Notes under the pieces: generated by a model
What the model was told of the DNA's origin: nothing
Seen by the model: only the letters and a program-made list of their open reading frames with translations
Database searches by the model: none
Translations under genes and position numbers: made by a program
Part shown: positions 43,786-55,287 of the stretch, piece by piece
Layout of the letters: each line of letters starts with the position of its first letter
Position numbering within the stretch: the stretch's first letter is position 1
Assembly: GCA_019638845.1 (NCBI GenBank)
Contig: JAHBSZ010000006.1
Span: 62,001 to 126,000 of the forward strand
Reading direction: 5' to 3'
Origin: Salinibacterium sp.
Lineage (GTDB): Bacteria; Actinomycetota; Actinomycetes; Actinomycetales; Microbacteriaceae
Length of the DNA: 64,000 nucleotides

Positions 43786-43913
43786 CGCAGGAACGACAGC
43801 AGCGGCGGGTACGCGAGGCTTGCGAGAAGCGTCAAGCCCGTCAGGGTGATCGCGACGGCGATCGCGGCGAGAGCCAATTGGCCGAGTACGGCGACGACGG
43901 CGAAGAACTTCAT
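43782..43913 (-). CDS. Small 43-residue hydrophobic protein
   Basis: Translates to a mostly hydrophobic peptide beginning 'MKFFAVVAVLGQLALAA' and ending 'LAYPPLLSFLR', probably one or two membrane passes. GGTGGAG lies three bases before the ATG, a good ribosome site, and the stop sits in the symmetric hairpin at 43763-43785, which supports a real convergent gene. No family recognised. Confidence 0.5.
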   Translation of the reverse strand: MKFFAVVAVLGQLALAAIAVAITLTGLTLLASLAYPPLLSFLR

Positions 43914-44013
43914 GTCTCCACCCTATTCGACTCCAACCCTCGGAACCCCAGCTCAGCGCGGGGGTTTCGACGCCACGCGCGGACCGGATCCCCAGCGCGG
44001 CCCCGGAACCCCC

Positions 44014-44146
44014 GCGCGGCAGGGTGGCGCGGCAGAGGGTGGGGCGCGGCAGGGTGGAGCGCGGCAGGGTGGAGCGCGGCAGGGTGGGGCGCGGCAGGGT
44101 GGGGCGCGGCAGAGGGTGGGGCGGCAGAGGGTGGGGCGCGGCAGGG
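44014..44146. repeat. 15-bp G-rich minisatellite
   Basis: About eight degenerate copies of a GCGCGGCAGGGTGGA/G unit run head-to-tail over 133 bp, including exact 15-bp periods at 44044-44103 and two shorter variants with GCAGAGGGTGG. The array lies 6 bp beyond the treZ stop. On the treZ transcript it would be C-rich. Several open frames here are artefacts of the repeat. Length is likely to differ between strains. The rest of this 238-bp gap shows nothing else. Confidence 0.8.
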
Positions 44147-44151
44147 ATCCG

Positions 44152-45858
44152 TTAGGTCCGTAGCACCGCGGCGCTCGATGCCGACAGCGTGACGGTCGAG
44201 CCGTCGGTCGCGGCATCGTCGGTCGCGAGCAAGATCTCCCCGCTCACCGGGATCGCGCGCGTCTCGGCGGCGAAGTTGATCGCGACGCTCACGCCCTCCC
44301 GGTCGAGGCGGAACCAGCGCCTCTCCTCGTCGTAGGAGCACGAGATCGTCGCGAACCGCGGATCGCTGAGGGCGGGCATCCGGCGCCGCAGCTCGATGAG
44401 GGCTCGGTAGAGGTCATGCAGCGTTCGATGCTCAGGGCGGTCGAGCTCGGCCCAGTCGAGCTTCGAACGCTCGAATGTGGCCGGGTCTTGCGGGTCGGGC
44501 ACGGATGCCTCGTCCCACCCCATCTGCGCGAACTCCGCGATGCGGCCCTCTGCCGTCGCTCTGCCCAATTCCGGCTCCGGATGCGACGTGAAGAACTGCC
44601 AGGGCGTGGATGCTCCCCACTCCTCACCCATGAAGATCATCGGGGTGAACGGCGTGAGCACCGTGAGTACCGCCTCGATGCCGAGCATCCGGGGGTTGAG
44701 GGTGGCGCTCAGCCGGTCGCCGGTCGCGCGGTTGCCGATCTGGTCGTGGTCTTGGGTGAAGGTCACGAGCCGCCAGGTCGGCATCGCGTCGGTGTCGATC
44801 GGGATGCCGTGATCGCGGGAGCGGAACGACGAGAACGTCCCGTCGTGGAAGAAGCCGACCGTCATGACCTTGGCGAGGGCGGCGAGCGAGTCGAAGTCGG
44901 CGTAGTAGCCGGCGATCTCGCCGCTCAGCGCGACGTGGGAGGCGTGGTGGTAGTCGTCGCTCCGCTGGGCGGTGAGGCCGTAGCCACCTTCCGTTCGCGG
45001 AGTGATGAGCTTCGGGTCGTTGAGGTCGGACTCGGCGATGAGGATCAGGGGTCGTCCGAGGTCGGCGGAGAGGGCATCCGTGCGTTCGGCGAGCTCATGC
45101 AGCAGATGTTTCTCGGAGTTGTCGACGAGGGCGTGCACGGCGTCGAGTCGAAGCCCGTCCACGCGATAGTCGCGTAACCAGGTAAGGGCGTTACCGATGA
45201 TGTACTCGCGCACATCGGGGGCGACGAGGTTGACGGTGTCGCCCCAGGTGTTCGCGCTTTCCGTGAGTAGGTACGGGCCGAAGCGCGGCAGATAGTTGCC
45301 GCTCGGGCCCAGGTGGTTGTAGACGACGTCCTGAATCACGGCAAGCCCACGCTCGTGGCACGCGTCGACGAACCGCTGGTAGGCCGCGGGCCCCCCGTAA
45401 CCCTCATGGACGGTGTACCAGAGCACCCCGTCGTAGCCCCAGTTGTGAGTGCCGTTGAATCCGTTGACGGGCAGAACTTCGACAAAGTCGATGCCGAGCT
45501 CGACCAGGTAGTCGAGACGCTCGATCGCGGAGTCGAGGGTGCCGTCGGGCGTGAACGTTCCGATGTGGAGCTCGTAGATCACGCCACCCGCGAGCTCGCG
45601 ACCGGGCCACTCAGCACGCCAGGCATACTCCGACGGGTCGAACGTGCGAGAGAGCCCGTGCACTCCCGACGGTTGGCGCAGGGAGCGCGGGTCGGGCAGG
45701 GGCGTCTGGTCACTATCGAGCAGGTAGCCGTAGTCCGCATCCGGTCGCCAGTCGATGCCCGCCGACCACCAACCGTCTCCGCTGGTCATGGGTACCCGCA
45801 CACCGTCGAGCAGCAACTCGACCCGGTGGGCGTTCGGTGCCCACACCTCGAAGCTCAC
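44152..45858 (-). CDS. treZ: Malto-oligosyltrehalose trehalohydrolase
   Basis: Releases trehalose from the maltooligosyl-trehalose made by TreY. It is 568 residues: an N-terminal carbohydrate-binding-like domain ('[17 protein letters not shown]'), then a GH13 barrel. The catalytic Asp is near 239 in '[13 protein letters not shown]', Glu276 in 'LIAESDLND' is the acid/base, and the third Asp is near 371 in '[10 protein letters not shown]'. GTG 45858 is chosen because it overlaps the treY stop as GTGA; the frame continues upstream only as a shadow of treY. Last gene of glgX-treY-treZ. Confidence 0.95.
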   Translation of the reverse strand: MSFEVWAPNAHRVELLLDGVRVPMTSGDGWWSAGIDWRPDADYGYLLDSDQTPLPDPRSLRQPSGVHGLSRTFDPSEYAWRAEWPGRELAGGVIYELHIGTFTPDGTLDSAIERLDYLVELGIDFVEVLPVNGFNGTHNWGYDGVLWYTVHEGYGGPAAYQRFVDACHERGLAVIQDVVYNHLGPSGNYLPRFGPYLLTESANTWGDTVNLVAPDVREYIIGNALTWLRDYRVDGLRLDAVHALVDNSEKHLLHELAERTDALSADLGRPLILIAESDLNDPKLITPRTEGGYGLTAQRSDDYHHASHVALSGEIAGYYADFDSLAALAKVMTVGFFHDGTFSSFRSRDHGIPIDTDAMPTWRLVTFTQDHDQIGNRATGDRLSATLNPRMLGIEAVLTVLTPFTPMIFMGEEWGASTPWQFFTSHPEPELGRATAEGRIAEFAQMGWDEASVPDPQDPATFERSKLDWAELDRPEHRTLHDLYRALIELRRRMPALSDPRFATISCSYDEERRWFRLDREGVSVAINFAAETRAIPVSGEILLATDDAATDGSTVTLSASSAAVLRT

Positions 45859-48136
45859 TCCGGCTCCCGTGGGGCCAAGAGCGCGACGGGGTAGCGCGTG
45901 AACAGTTCGGCCACCGGGAGCTCGCCGCCTTCGTAGTCGGTGCCGGTGATGACATCGAGCACGGGGCGTTGCGGAAGCAGCACCACCGTGTCGCCCCAGC
46001 CGCCGCGGGCGGCGAGCCCGACGGGCAGTCGGGTGGCGAGAGTCACGGCGCCGCCGCGGTCGAACGCCACCAGATGGTCTGCGGCCTCCCCGAGGGCCGC
46101 AAGTGGTGTGTAGCGCGTGAACAGTTCGGGATGATCGCGCCGCAGCCGTAGGGCTTTCGCGGTGACGAGCAGTTTCGCGGCCCCCGTCTCGTCGATCGAC
46201 GGCTGCGCGCCCGCATCGATCTCGGCAAGGTATCGGCGACGCAGGTCGAAATCGACGGGTCGGCGGTTGTCGGGGTCGACGAGCGAGTCTTCCCACAGTT
46301 CGCTGCCCTGGTACACATCCGGAACGCCGGGCGCAGTGAGCTGGACAACCTTCGCGGCGAGGGAGTTCGACCAGCCCGGACCACTGACGCGGGCGACGAT
46401 GCGCTCGATGGCGTCGGCAACCGCGACATCATCGAAGGCGGAATCGATGAGGGCGTGCATCCGCACCTCGAACTGTTCGTCGGGGGCGGCCCACCCCGTC
46501 GAGTTGCCAGCCTCCCTGGAGGCTTTCTCGGCATAGGCGTGCAGTCGCTCGCGAGACGCTGGCCACGCCCCGACCATCGATTCCCACAGCAGGTTCTCGA
46601 GGGGGCCGTCGCCGAGCGGTGAGAGTTTCCATAGCAGTTCGAGCGTCGACCGCCAGACGTCCGGGAGCTCGGACAGCACGTCGATTCGTGCGCGCACGTC
46701 TTCTCCGCGTTTGGTGTCGTGGGTGCTGAGGGTCGTGAGGGAGGCCGGGAAGACTGCGTGCCGGGTCTCCTGTCTCGCGTGGAACTCGTCGAGTGTGATC
46801 GAGAACTCGGCAGGGTCGCCACCGACCTCGGTGAGTGACGCGAGACGCGAATAGCGGTAGAACGCGGTGTCTTCAACGCCCTTGGCCATCACCATGCCCG
46901 TGGTCTGTTGCAAGCGTTGTGCGGCGGGATGCGCTGGGTCCGAGAGCACGGGGAAGAGAAGCTCGAAGACCGCCTCGAGGTCGGGGCGGCGTTCGCGCGC
47001 ATCAGCGAACGCGATCTCGAGGTGCTCGAGCCCGTACGGCAGGTAGCTGCGGTAGACCGGGAAGCATGCAGTGAGTTCGGCGATGGCGTCGGCGGTCTCG
47101 ACAGGCTCGGCCCGCCGGAGGAGCCGCGCAATCCGCAGGATCTCGGAACGCAAAATGCCGTCAGCGATCCCGCGGCGGGTGTCATGGATGAGGTCGGGCC
47201 ACGCGGGGGCGGTGACCTCGTCGTGCAGGGCGTCCTCGAGTCGATCGAGTCGCGTGCGCCCACGAGGGTCGACGAGAACTCGATCGATGTCGCCCAAGGC
47301 GTCGTAGCCCGTGGTGCCCGCGGCTTGCCAGTGGGCGGGCATCCGCTCATCGCCTTCGAGGATCTTCTCGACGAGAACATATGCAGAGCCTGTGGCCAAG
47401 GCGAGGTCGTCGAGATAGCCTCCGGGGTCGAGCAGTCCGTCGGGGTGGTCGACGCGCAAGCCATCGACGAGCCCGTCATCGAACCACCGAATGATCTCCA
47501 CGTGCGACTCCGCAAACACCCACGGCACCTCGACCCGGATGCCCGCCAGGGAGTTGACCGCGAAGAAGCGCCGGTAATTCAGCTCGGCATCGGCCCGCCG
47601 CCAGTCCATGAGTTCGTAGTGTTGGCGCGAGTGCACGACGGCGGGGTCTGCGTCGAGGGTGCCCGGCGCGATCGGAAAGCGCAGGCCGAAGTAGTCGAGT
47701 TGGCCGTCGATGATGGTGAGGGTCTGGTCGTCGCCCAAGATGGGAATGCGAAGTCGATCCGAGAATTCCCAATCGATATCGAAGGCTTCCGAGTACCGCG
47801 ACGCCTGACCGTTGAGCAGCACGTCCCACCACCACGCGTTGGCCGCCGGTGTCGCGACGCCCATGTGGTTGGGCACCATGTCGACGAGGATTCCCATGCC
47901 CTTGGCACGCGCCGCTGCGGAGAGCGCGGCCAGCCCGACCGCGCCGCCACGAGATTCGTCGATGCGAGAGTGGTCGGTCACGTCGTAGCCGTGGTCTGAT
48001 CCCACCTCTGCCTGCAGCAGAGGCGACAGATAGACCCAGTCGGCGCCGAGGGTGCGCAGGTAGTCGACGATGCTCGCGGTGGCGTTGAGGTCGAATCCGG
48101 CTCGCACCTGAACTCGATATGTCGAAATGGGGACCG

Positions 48137-48140
<4 letters not shown>
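45855..48140 (-). CDS. treY: Malto-oligosyltrehalose synthase
   Basis: Converts the reducing-end alpha-1,4 bond of maltodextrin to the alpha,alpha-1,1 bond of trehalose by intramolecular transfer. It is 761 residues, a GH13 enzyme. It has the family opening '[20 protein letters not shown]', '[17 protein letters not shown]', '[19 protein letters not shown]' and '[19 protein letters not shown]', and the C-terminal '[20 protein letters not shown]'. GTG start overlaps the glgX stop (GTGA), so translation is coupled to glgX. Confidence 0.96.
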
Positions 48141-50242
<2,102 letters not shown>

Positions 50243-50324
50243 CGTCTAGCCTGCCGTCATCATGAAAGTATTCTGCACCTCCCAAGAGTAAGCGGTTGCA
50301 GTCGTACGCGCCCGTGACGCGAGG

Positions 50325-50870
50325 TCACCCCCGGCGTGCCAGCTCCCTGCTCAACCACAGCTCGTATCGGGCCCAGGGGTCGTCGACCCCCGCCGCGAGC
50401 TCGGCAATGTGGGCCACTAGTTCATCGTGCACGGCGAACCACTCGGTGCCCGGGAAGCGGTGGGCGGCGAACTGACCATGGCGGCGATGTTCGACGGCGC
50501 GGTCCCCGCGTTCGAAGGCAAGCAGCTCGTCGAAGTGCAGGGCCGCGAGCCGTGCGCGTGGTGTGGCGGACGTTCCGATCTTGATGCGGTCGCGCTGGCG
50601 AATGTAATAGACGACATCGACGTGCACCCGGTTGTCGGGTTCGAAGTACTCCCCCGACCGCCATTCGCATCGTGCGCAGATCCAGCCCGATGGGTAGTGC
50701 ACTCCGACGCGGTTGCCGCACGCGACGCAGGGGAAGGGCAACAGGTCGGTCACCCCGACATCCTCGACCACCCAATCGTGGGCTTGGATGAGGTGGCTCA
50801 CGCAGAGCGCGAGCGGCGCAGCCGGGTCGGCGGGAGCCGGGCATCCATGAATCTCGCACCTCCCGCTCAT
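50325..50870 (-). CDS. GIY-YIG (T5orf172-like) nuclease-fold protein with zinc ribbon
   Basis: A 181-residue protein. The N-terminal ~75 residues carry Cys/His pairs, including 'PCVACG' and 'ICARCEW', that look like a zinc ribbon. The C-terminal part has 'YYIRQRDRIKIGTSATPRAR', a T5orf172-type GIY-YIG core (Y-Y-I...I-K-I-G and the conserved Arg), with a candidate metal-binding Glu in 'GTEWF'. GIY-YIG domains cut DNA, but many small chromosomal members are unstudied. Monocistronic, next to the glgX operon. Confidence 0.78.
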   Translation of the reverse strand: MSGRCEIHGCPAPADPAAPLALCVSHLIQAHDWVVEDVGVTDLLPFPCVACGNRVGVHYPSGWICARCEWRSGEYFEPDNRVHVDVVYYIRQRDRIKIGTSATPRARLAALHFDELLAFERGDRAVEHRRHGQFAAHRFPGTEWFAVHDELVAHIAELAAGVDDPWARYELWLSRELARRG

Positions 50871-50915
50871 GCGCCCACCTTATGGTCCGCCACCGATCGA
50901 GCCACAATGGATTCC

Positions 50916-51653
50916 ATGAAGATTGCTGTCGCGGGAGGAACCGGTGCTGTCGGGCGCCACGTCGTCGATGTGATCACGGAGCGGGGACACGATCCGCTCG
51001 TGCTTGCCCGGTCTAGGGGAGTCGATTTGGTCACAGGGGAGGGCCTCTCCCTCGCCGGAGTGCAGGCCGTCATCGACGTGGTGTCGACGAACACGCAATC
51101 GACTAAGGAGTCGGCCGCGTTTTTCGCTGCGGTGACGCGGAATCTTCTGGCGGCCGAGGCTGCAGCCTCGGTGGCCCACCATGTCGCTCTGGGAATTGTC
51201 GGCAGCGTCGAGGCACCCTTTGGGTACTACGCGGGCAAGAAGGCACAGGAGGAACTGGTGGAGGCGGCTCCCGTGGGGTGGACGATCCTGCGAGCCACCC
51301 AGTTCCACGAGTTCGCGAGCCAGCTCTATAGTCGGGTTCGACTGGGCCCGATCCACCTTGCGCCCAAGATGGTGTCGCAGCCGGTAGCTGCTCGCGAAGT
51401 CGCGGAACACCTCGTCGACCTCGCCATCGGCACCCCCGTGGGGCATGCGAAAGACCTCGCTGGTCCTCGAGTCGAGAAGATGGTCGACATGATGCGCGCC
51501 TACGCGAAGGCGACAGGCGGGCGCGGACCGATCATCGAGACGATAGTTCCCGGTGGGTTCGGCACCGCTTTGCGCAACGGCACCATCCTTCCCGGTCCGG
51601 CCGCGACGCTGGGAAAGCAGACCTACGCCGAGTGGCTGGCTGCACTTCCCTGA
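50916..51653 (+). CDS. NAD(P)-binding Rossmann-fold protein (atypical SDR, NmrA-like)
   Basis: A 245-residue protein opening with 'MKIAVAGGTGAVGRHVVDVI', the G-x-x-G-x-x-G nucleotide motif of atypical short-chain dehydrogenases. 'FGYYAGKKAQEELVEAAPVG' near 109 has the Y-x-x-x-K spacing, and 'WTILRATQFHEFA' is usual for NmrA/HSCARG-like proteins. It may be a redox sensor or a reductase. ATG 50916 matches the family start; ATG 50907 is in frame. It is 42 bp upstream of the TetR gene. Confidence 0.83.
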   Translation: MKIAVAGGTGAVGRHVVDVITERGHDPLVLARSRGVDLVTGEGLSLAGVQAVIDVVSTNTQSTKESAAFFAAVTRNLLAAEAAASVAHHVALGIVGSVEAPFGYYAGKKAQEELVEAAPVGWTILRATQFHEFASQLYSRVRLGPIHLAPKMVSQPVAAREVAEHLVDLAIGTPVGHAKDLAGPRVEKMVDMMRAYAKATGGRGPIIETIVPGGFGTALRNGTILPGPAATLGKQTYAEWLAALP

Positions 51654-51656
51654 CTC

Positions 51657-51699
51657 TTGCCATACGGTTGCGTATGGTCTACTGTACGGTAGCGTATGG
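51657..51699 (+). promoter_or_regulatory. Promoter with paired TetR-type operator repeats
   Basis: -35 TTGCCA (51657-51662), 17-nt spacer, -10-like TACTGT (51680-51685). CCATACG-GTTG-CGTATGG (51660-51677) is a perfect dyad filling the spacer. A 15-bp direct repeat TACGGT[T/A]GCGTATGG occurs at 51663-51677 and 51685-51699; the second covers the start codon. This strongly suggests autorepression by the TetR protein encoded next. Confidence 0.7.
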
Positions 51700-52244
51700 G
51701 AATGGCAACCCACAGCGTCGAGACATGGCTCGCGGCCGCCACTCAGCGGTTCAACGACACCGGATTGTCGGGCATCCGGGTCGAGGCGATCGCTCGTGAC
51801 ATTGGCGCGACCAAGGGCTCGTTCTATTGGCACTTCGCTAGTCGTCAGTCTCTCGTCGATGCCGTCATCGAGAGCTGGGAACGCCGCGAAACCGAGAACA
51901 TTCTCGCGCTCGCGAGCGAGGCGGGTCCCGCTGAAGAGAGGCTTGCCGCGTTGTTCTCGCTCGTCACGTCGCGAGCTCGCGGTCGCCACGGCGAGCTCAC
52001 TCTCTACGCCGATGCCGAACGTGAGGGTGTGCTCGCGGCCGTCGAGCGCGTGACGAAACGACGCGTCGAGTACGTCGCTGACATCCTTGGCGAGTTGGGT
52101 TTCTCCCGCGCTGACGCAGTCGACCGGGCGACCATTTCGGTAGCTGTTGCCGTGGGGATCCCGCACCTGGCGGCTGGCGGTTGGCGCGGCTCAGGAGCCA
52201 ATCTTCCGACAACCCTCTTGCGGATGACCGTCGCGGATCGCTAA
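51696..52244 (+). CDS. TetR/AcrR family transcriptional regulator
   Basis: A 182-residue regulator. The N-terminal helix-turn-helix is at about 8-55: 'AATQRFNDTGLSGIRVEAIA', 'DIGATKGSFYWHFASRQSLV'. The C-terminal ligand/dimer domain has no recognisable ligand motif. The ATG at 51696 lies within the downstream operator repeat; a second ATG at 51702 is possible. The likely targets are its own promoter and possibly the flanking oxidoreductases. Its stop overlaps the aldo/keto reductase stop (CTAA, 52241-52244). Confidence 0.91.
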   Translation: MGMATHSVETWLAAATQRFNDTGLSGIRVEAIARDIGATKGSFYWHFASRQSLVDAVIESWERRETENILALASEAGPAEERLAALFSLVTSRARGRHGELTLYADAEREGVLAAVERVTKRRVEYVADILGELGFSRADAVDRATISVAVAVGIPHLAAGGWRGSGANLPTTLLRMTVADR

Positions 52245-53209
52245 AAGCCGGTTGGCATCCGCAGCGTGTATGGTCCCTCGAGTGCTGCGGCCTCGTCATC
52301 AGTGAGCGTCAGGTCGAGCGCTGCCACCGCGTCTGTGAGGTGATGGGCTTTCGTGGCGCCCACTATCGGCGACGACACCACAGGATTTCGAAGAACCCAG
52401 GCGAGAGCTACCTGAGCCATCGGGACGCCGCGGGCAGCAGCAATTCGCTCGACCGCGTCGGCGATGGGCTGGTCTGCGTCGTCGAACAGGCGGCGTTGGG
52501 TGGCATCCGTCGAGTTCCGTGTGGTCTCTGTTCCCCACGGACGCGCGAGACGACCCTTGGCAAGCGGACTCCAGGGGAGGCTTCCCACGCCCTGGTCAGC
52601 AAGGAGCCCGAACATCTCGCGCTCGTCTTCCCGCATCATCAGGCTGTATTGGTTCTGCATCGACACGAAGCGGGTCCACCCGTGCAGATCGGCGGCATGC
52701 TGCATGGCGGCGAATTGCCATGCCCACATTGAGGAGGCACCGATGTAGCGCGCCTTGCCGGCCTTGACGACGTCATGCAGGGCCTCCATCGTCTCCTCCA
52801 CGGGAGTCTCCGGGTCGAACCTGTGCACCTGATAGAGATCGACATAGTCGGTGCCGAGCCGCGCAAGGGAAGCATCGATCTGTTCCATGATTGCGGTGCG
52901 CGAGGTGCCACTGCCGCCAGGTCCGTCGTGCATCGGGAAGAATACCTTCGTGGCGAGCACTACCTGTTCACGGCTGCTGTACTCGCGGATTGCCCGCCCG
53001 ACGATTTCCTCCGAGCTGCCGAATCCGTAGATGTTCGCGGTGTCCCAGAACGTTACGCCCAGTTCGACGGCCTGACGGAACAGAGGAGCTGCAGCCGCAT
53101 CGTCGAGCGACCATTCGTTGAACCCTCGGGACGTATCGCCGTAGCTCATACAGCCGAGAGTGATCCGGCTAATTTTGAGGCCCGAGGTGCCCAGTCGTGT
53201 GTATTCCAT
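52241..53209 (-). CDS. Aldo/keto reductase
   Basis: A 322-residue NADPH-dependent reductase barrel of the YakC/YajO-like group. The catalytic tetrad is visible: Asp56 and Tyr61 in 'WDTANIYGFGSSEE', Lys88 in 'LATKVFF', His129 in 'LYQVHRFDP'. The C-terminal NADP site includes 'SSPIVGATKAHHLTDAV'. The substrate is unknown. Monocistronic, convergent with the TetR gene, which might regulate it from a distance but shares no promoter. Confidence 0.93.
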   Translation of the reverse strand: MEYTRLGTSGLKISRITLGCMSYGDTSRGFNEWSLDDAAAAPLFRQAVELGVTFWDTANIYGFGSSEEIVGRAIREYSSREQVVLATKVFFPMHDGPGGSGTSRTAIMEQIDASLARLGTDYVDLYQVHRFDPETPVEETMEALHDVVKAGKARYIGASSMWAWQFAAMQHAADLHGWTRFVSMQNQYSLMMREDEREMFGLLADQGVGSLPWSPLAKGRLARPWGTETTRNSTDATQRRLFDDADQPIADAVERIAAARGVPMAQVALAWVLRNPVVSSPIVGATKAHHLTDAVAALDLTLTDDEAAALEGPYTLRMPTGF

Positions 53210-53250
53210 CCGGCGGTGTTCCTTGAGAGTATTCGTCGCGAAGCGGGGAG

Positions 53251-54708
53251 CTAGCCCGCGGTTCGTTCGACGATGAGTCGCTTGATCGTGTCGACATCGT
53301 TCGGGACGACCTCGAAATGCTGCTCGCGGGCTTCGAGGCCTTCGAAGGAGTGCGGCCGCTCTGGCGGGTGGCCGAGCGCCTCGTCAATGATCGCGCCGAA
53401 CTTCGCAGGCTGCGCGGTTTCCAAGGCGATCATCGGGATGCCCGGGGTGAGGTGCTCCCTCGCGACTTTGAGGCCGTCGGCGGTGTGCGGGTCCACGGTG
53501 ATGCCGTAGCGGGCGTCGATAGACCGAATGGTCGCCACTCGGTCGGCGTGCGTGCTGGTGCCCGAGACGAATCCGAACTCGGCGACTCGTGCGAAGGCAT
53601 CCGTTCCCGAAAGATCGATGTACCCGTCGGTGTCGAGGGCGCGGTAGAGGTCGGCGAGCTGCACGGGGTCACGCTCGACGAGATCGAACACGAACCGTTC
53701 GAAGTTGGAGGCTCTCGAAATGTCCATGCTGGGGCTTGACGTGTGGAAGGTGTCCGCTGGTGGACGCATTCGATAGACGCCCGTCGTGAAGAACTCGTCG
53801 AGCACATTGTTCTCGTTCGTGGCGACCACGAGGGTATCGATCGGCAGTCCCATCATGCGCGCCACGTGGCCCGCACACACGTTGCCGAAGTTGCCCGACG
53901 GGACCGTGAACGAGACCGCCTGGCCGGGGCCGTCGGTGGCGCGAAGCCAGGCGTGGAAGTAGTAGATGACCTGACCGACGATGCGCGCCCAGTTAATGGA
54001 ATTGACGACACCGATGCTGTGGTCGACCTTGAATGCCGCGTCTTCGGTTACCCGTTTTACGATGTTCTGACAGTCGTCGAAGACCCCTTCGACCGCGAGG
54101 TTAACAATGTTGGGGTCGTTCAGGCTAAACATTTGGGCAACCTGGAACGGGCTCATTCGTCCGTGTGGACTCAGCATGAACACCCGGATGCCGTGCTTGC
54201 CCCGCATGGCATATTCGGCGGCACTGCCGGTGTCGCCGGAGGTCGCTCCCAGAATCGTCAGCTCGCGGCCTACCCGCGCGAGCTGGTACTCAAACAAGTT
54301 GCCCAGCAGTTGCATGGCGAGGTCTTTGAACGCGAGAGTGGGCCCGTTCGACAGTGCGAGCAGGAAGAGTTGGGTGCCGTTCTCTTCGCCCAGGAGGTGC
54401 AGGGGCGCGATCTCAGCCGAGTCGTCGCCTGCCCGCGCGTTGCCAAAAACCTCGGGGGTGTAGGTCGCGTGGACGATGTCCCGCAGGTCGTCGAGGGGGA
54501 TGTCGTCACAAAAGCGGGCGAGCACCTCAGTCGCGAGGTCTGCGTAGCTCAGGAAGCGCCACGACTCGAGTTCGTCGGCAGAGACCTGCGGATAGTGGTC
54601 AGGAAGGTAGAGCCCGCCGTCGGGAGCAAGACCTTCGAGGAGTATCTCGGAGAAGGTCCGCGGGGTCCCGCCGCCGCGGGTCGAGGTGTAGTGCACGGCA
54701 TCCATCAC
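53251..54708 (-). CDS. thrC: Threonine synthase
   Basis: PLP enzyme converting phosphohomoserine to threonine. It is 485 residues, the longer E. coli/yeast type: N-terminal 'VHYTSTRGGGTPRTFSEILL' and 'LAPDGGLYLPDHYPQ', the PLP lysine Lys128 in 'LAFKDLAMQL', then 'ILGATSGDTGSAAEYAMRGK' and 'TVPSGNFGNVCAGHVARMMG'. The hom-thrB genes that often accompany thrC are not here. Divergent from gntK across 57 bp. Confidence 0.96.
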   Translation of the reverse strand: MMDAVHYTSTRGGGTPRTFSEILLEGLAPDGGLYLPDHYPQVSADELESWRFLSYADLATEVLARFCDDIPLDDLRDIVHATYTPEVFGNARAGDDSAEIAPLHLLGEENGTQLFLLALSNGPTLAFKDLAMQLLGNLFEYQLARVGRELTILGATSGDTGSAAEYAMRGKHGIRVFMLSPHGRMSPFQVAQMFSLNDPNIVNLAVEGVFDDCQNIVKRVTEDAAFKVDHSIGVVNSINWARIVGQVIYYFHAWLRATDGPGQAVSFTVPSGNFGNVCAGHVARMMGLPIDTLVVATNENNVLDEFFTTGVYRMRPPADTFHTSSPSMDISRASNFERFVFDLVERDPVQLADLYRALDTDGYIDLSGTDAFARVAEFGFVSGTSTHADRVATIRSIDARYGITVDPHTADGLKVAREHLTPGIPMIALETAQPAKFGAIIDEALGHPPERPHSFEGLEAREQHFEVVPNDVDTIKRLIVERTAG

Positions 54709-54765
54709 CCTGCAAACCTACAGTCTGAGATCGGGGTGACCTGTGCCACGACTAGCCTGACTGGC

Positions 54766-55287
54766 ATGGAGATAGTTGTCATGGGGGTGAGTGGATCAGG
54801 AAAGTCGACTGTCGGTGCGGGCATTGCCGCAGCACTCGGGGTGCCTTTCATCGATGCCGATGATCTGCATCCGCGCGCCAACATCGAGAAGATGGCGGCC
54901 GGGATTCCGCTTACTGATTCTGACCGCTGGCCGTGGCTCGCGCTCGTTGGTGCGGCGCTCGCCGAGAGTCGCGAATCCGGCGTCGTTGTCGCCTGCTCGG
55001 CCTTGAAGCGTTCCTATCGCGATGCGATCCGCGCGCTGGCCCCCAGCACTCGTTTCGTGCTCTTGACCGGCTCGCGCGAACTGCTTGCCGAGCGGATGAA
55101 TCATCGCCCAGGGCATTTCATGCCGAGCAGCCTTCTCGATTCCCAGCTCGCCACTCTCGAACCGCTCGCTGCCGACGAGGGCGGGGTTGTTGTCGACATT
55201 GCGCGCAGCCCAGAAGCAGTCGTCGAGGATGCTCTGCAGAAGCTCATCGATGGCGAGGAGGTCCATCGTGCTGTTCCCGCGAGCTGA
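54766..55287 (+). CDS. gntK: Gluconokinase
   Basis: Phosphorylates gluconate to 6-phosphogluconate for the pentose phosphate pathway. It is 173 residues with P-loop 'GVSGSGKSTVG' at about 7-17, 'FIDADDLHPRANIEKMAAGI' and 'VVACSALKRSYRDAIR', 'RMNHRPGHFMPSSLLDSQLA': all GntK signatures. ATG 54766 is the family start. No gluconate transporter or regulator is beside it. The following gene starts within its last seven codons. Confidence 0.95.
   Translation: MEIVVMGVSGSGKSTVGAGIAAALGVPFIDADDLHPRANIEKMAAGIPLTDSDRWPWLALVGAALAESRESGVVVACSALKRSYRDAIRALAPSTRFVLLTGSRELLAERMNHRPGHFMPSSLLDSQLATLEPLAADEGGVVVDIARSPEAVVEDALQKLIDGEEVHRAVPAS

Noticed and set aside
44014-44146. Possible CRISPR array
   Set aside because: Units are contiguous with no spacers and no cas genes are nearby.
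43846-44163. Plus-strand frame of 105 codons over the minisatellite
   Set aside because: Encodes only repeated Gly/Ala/Arg units of the 15-bp repeat; open in several frames because the unit length is a multiple of three.
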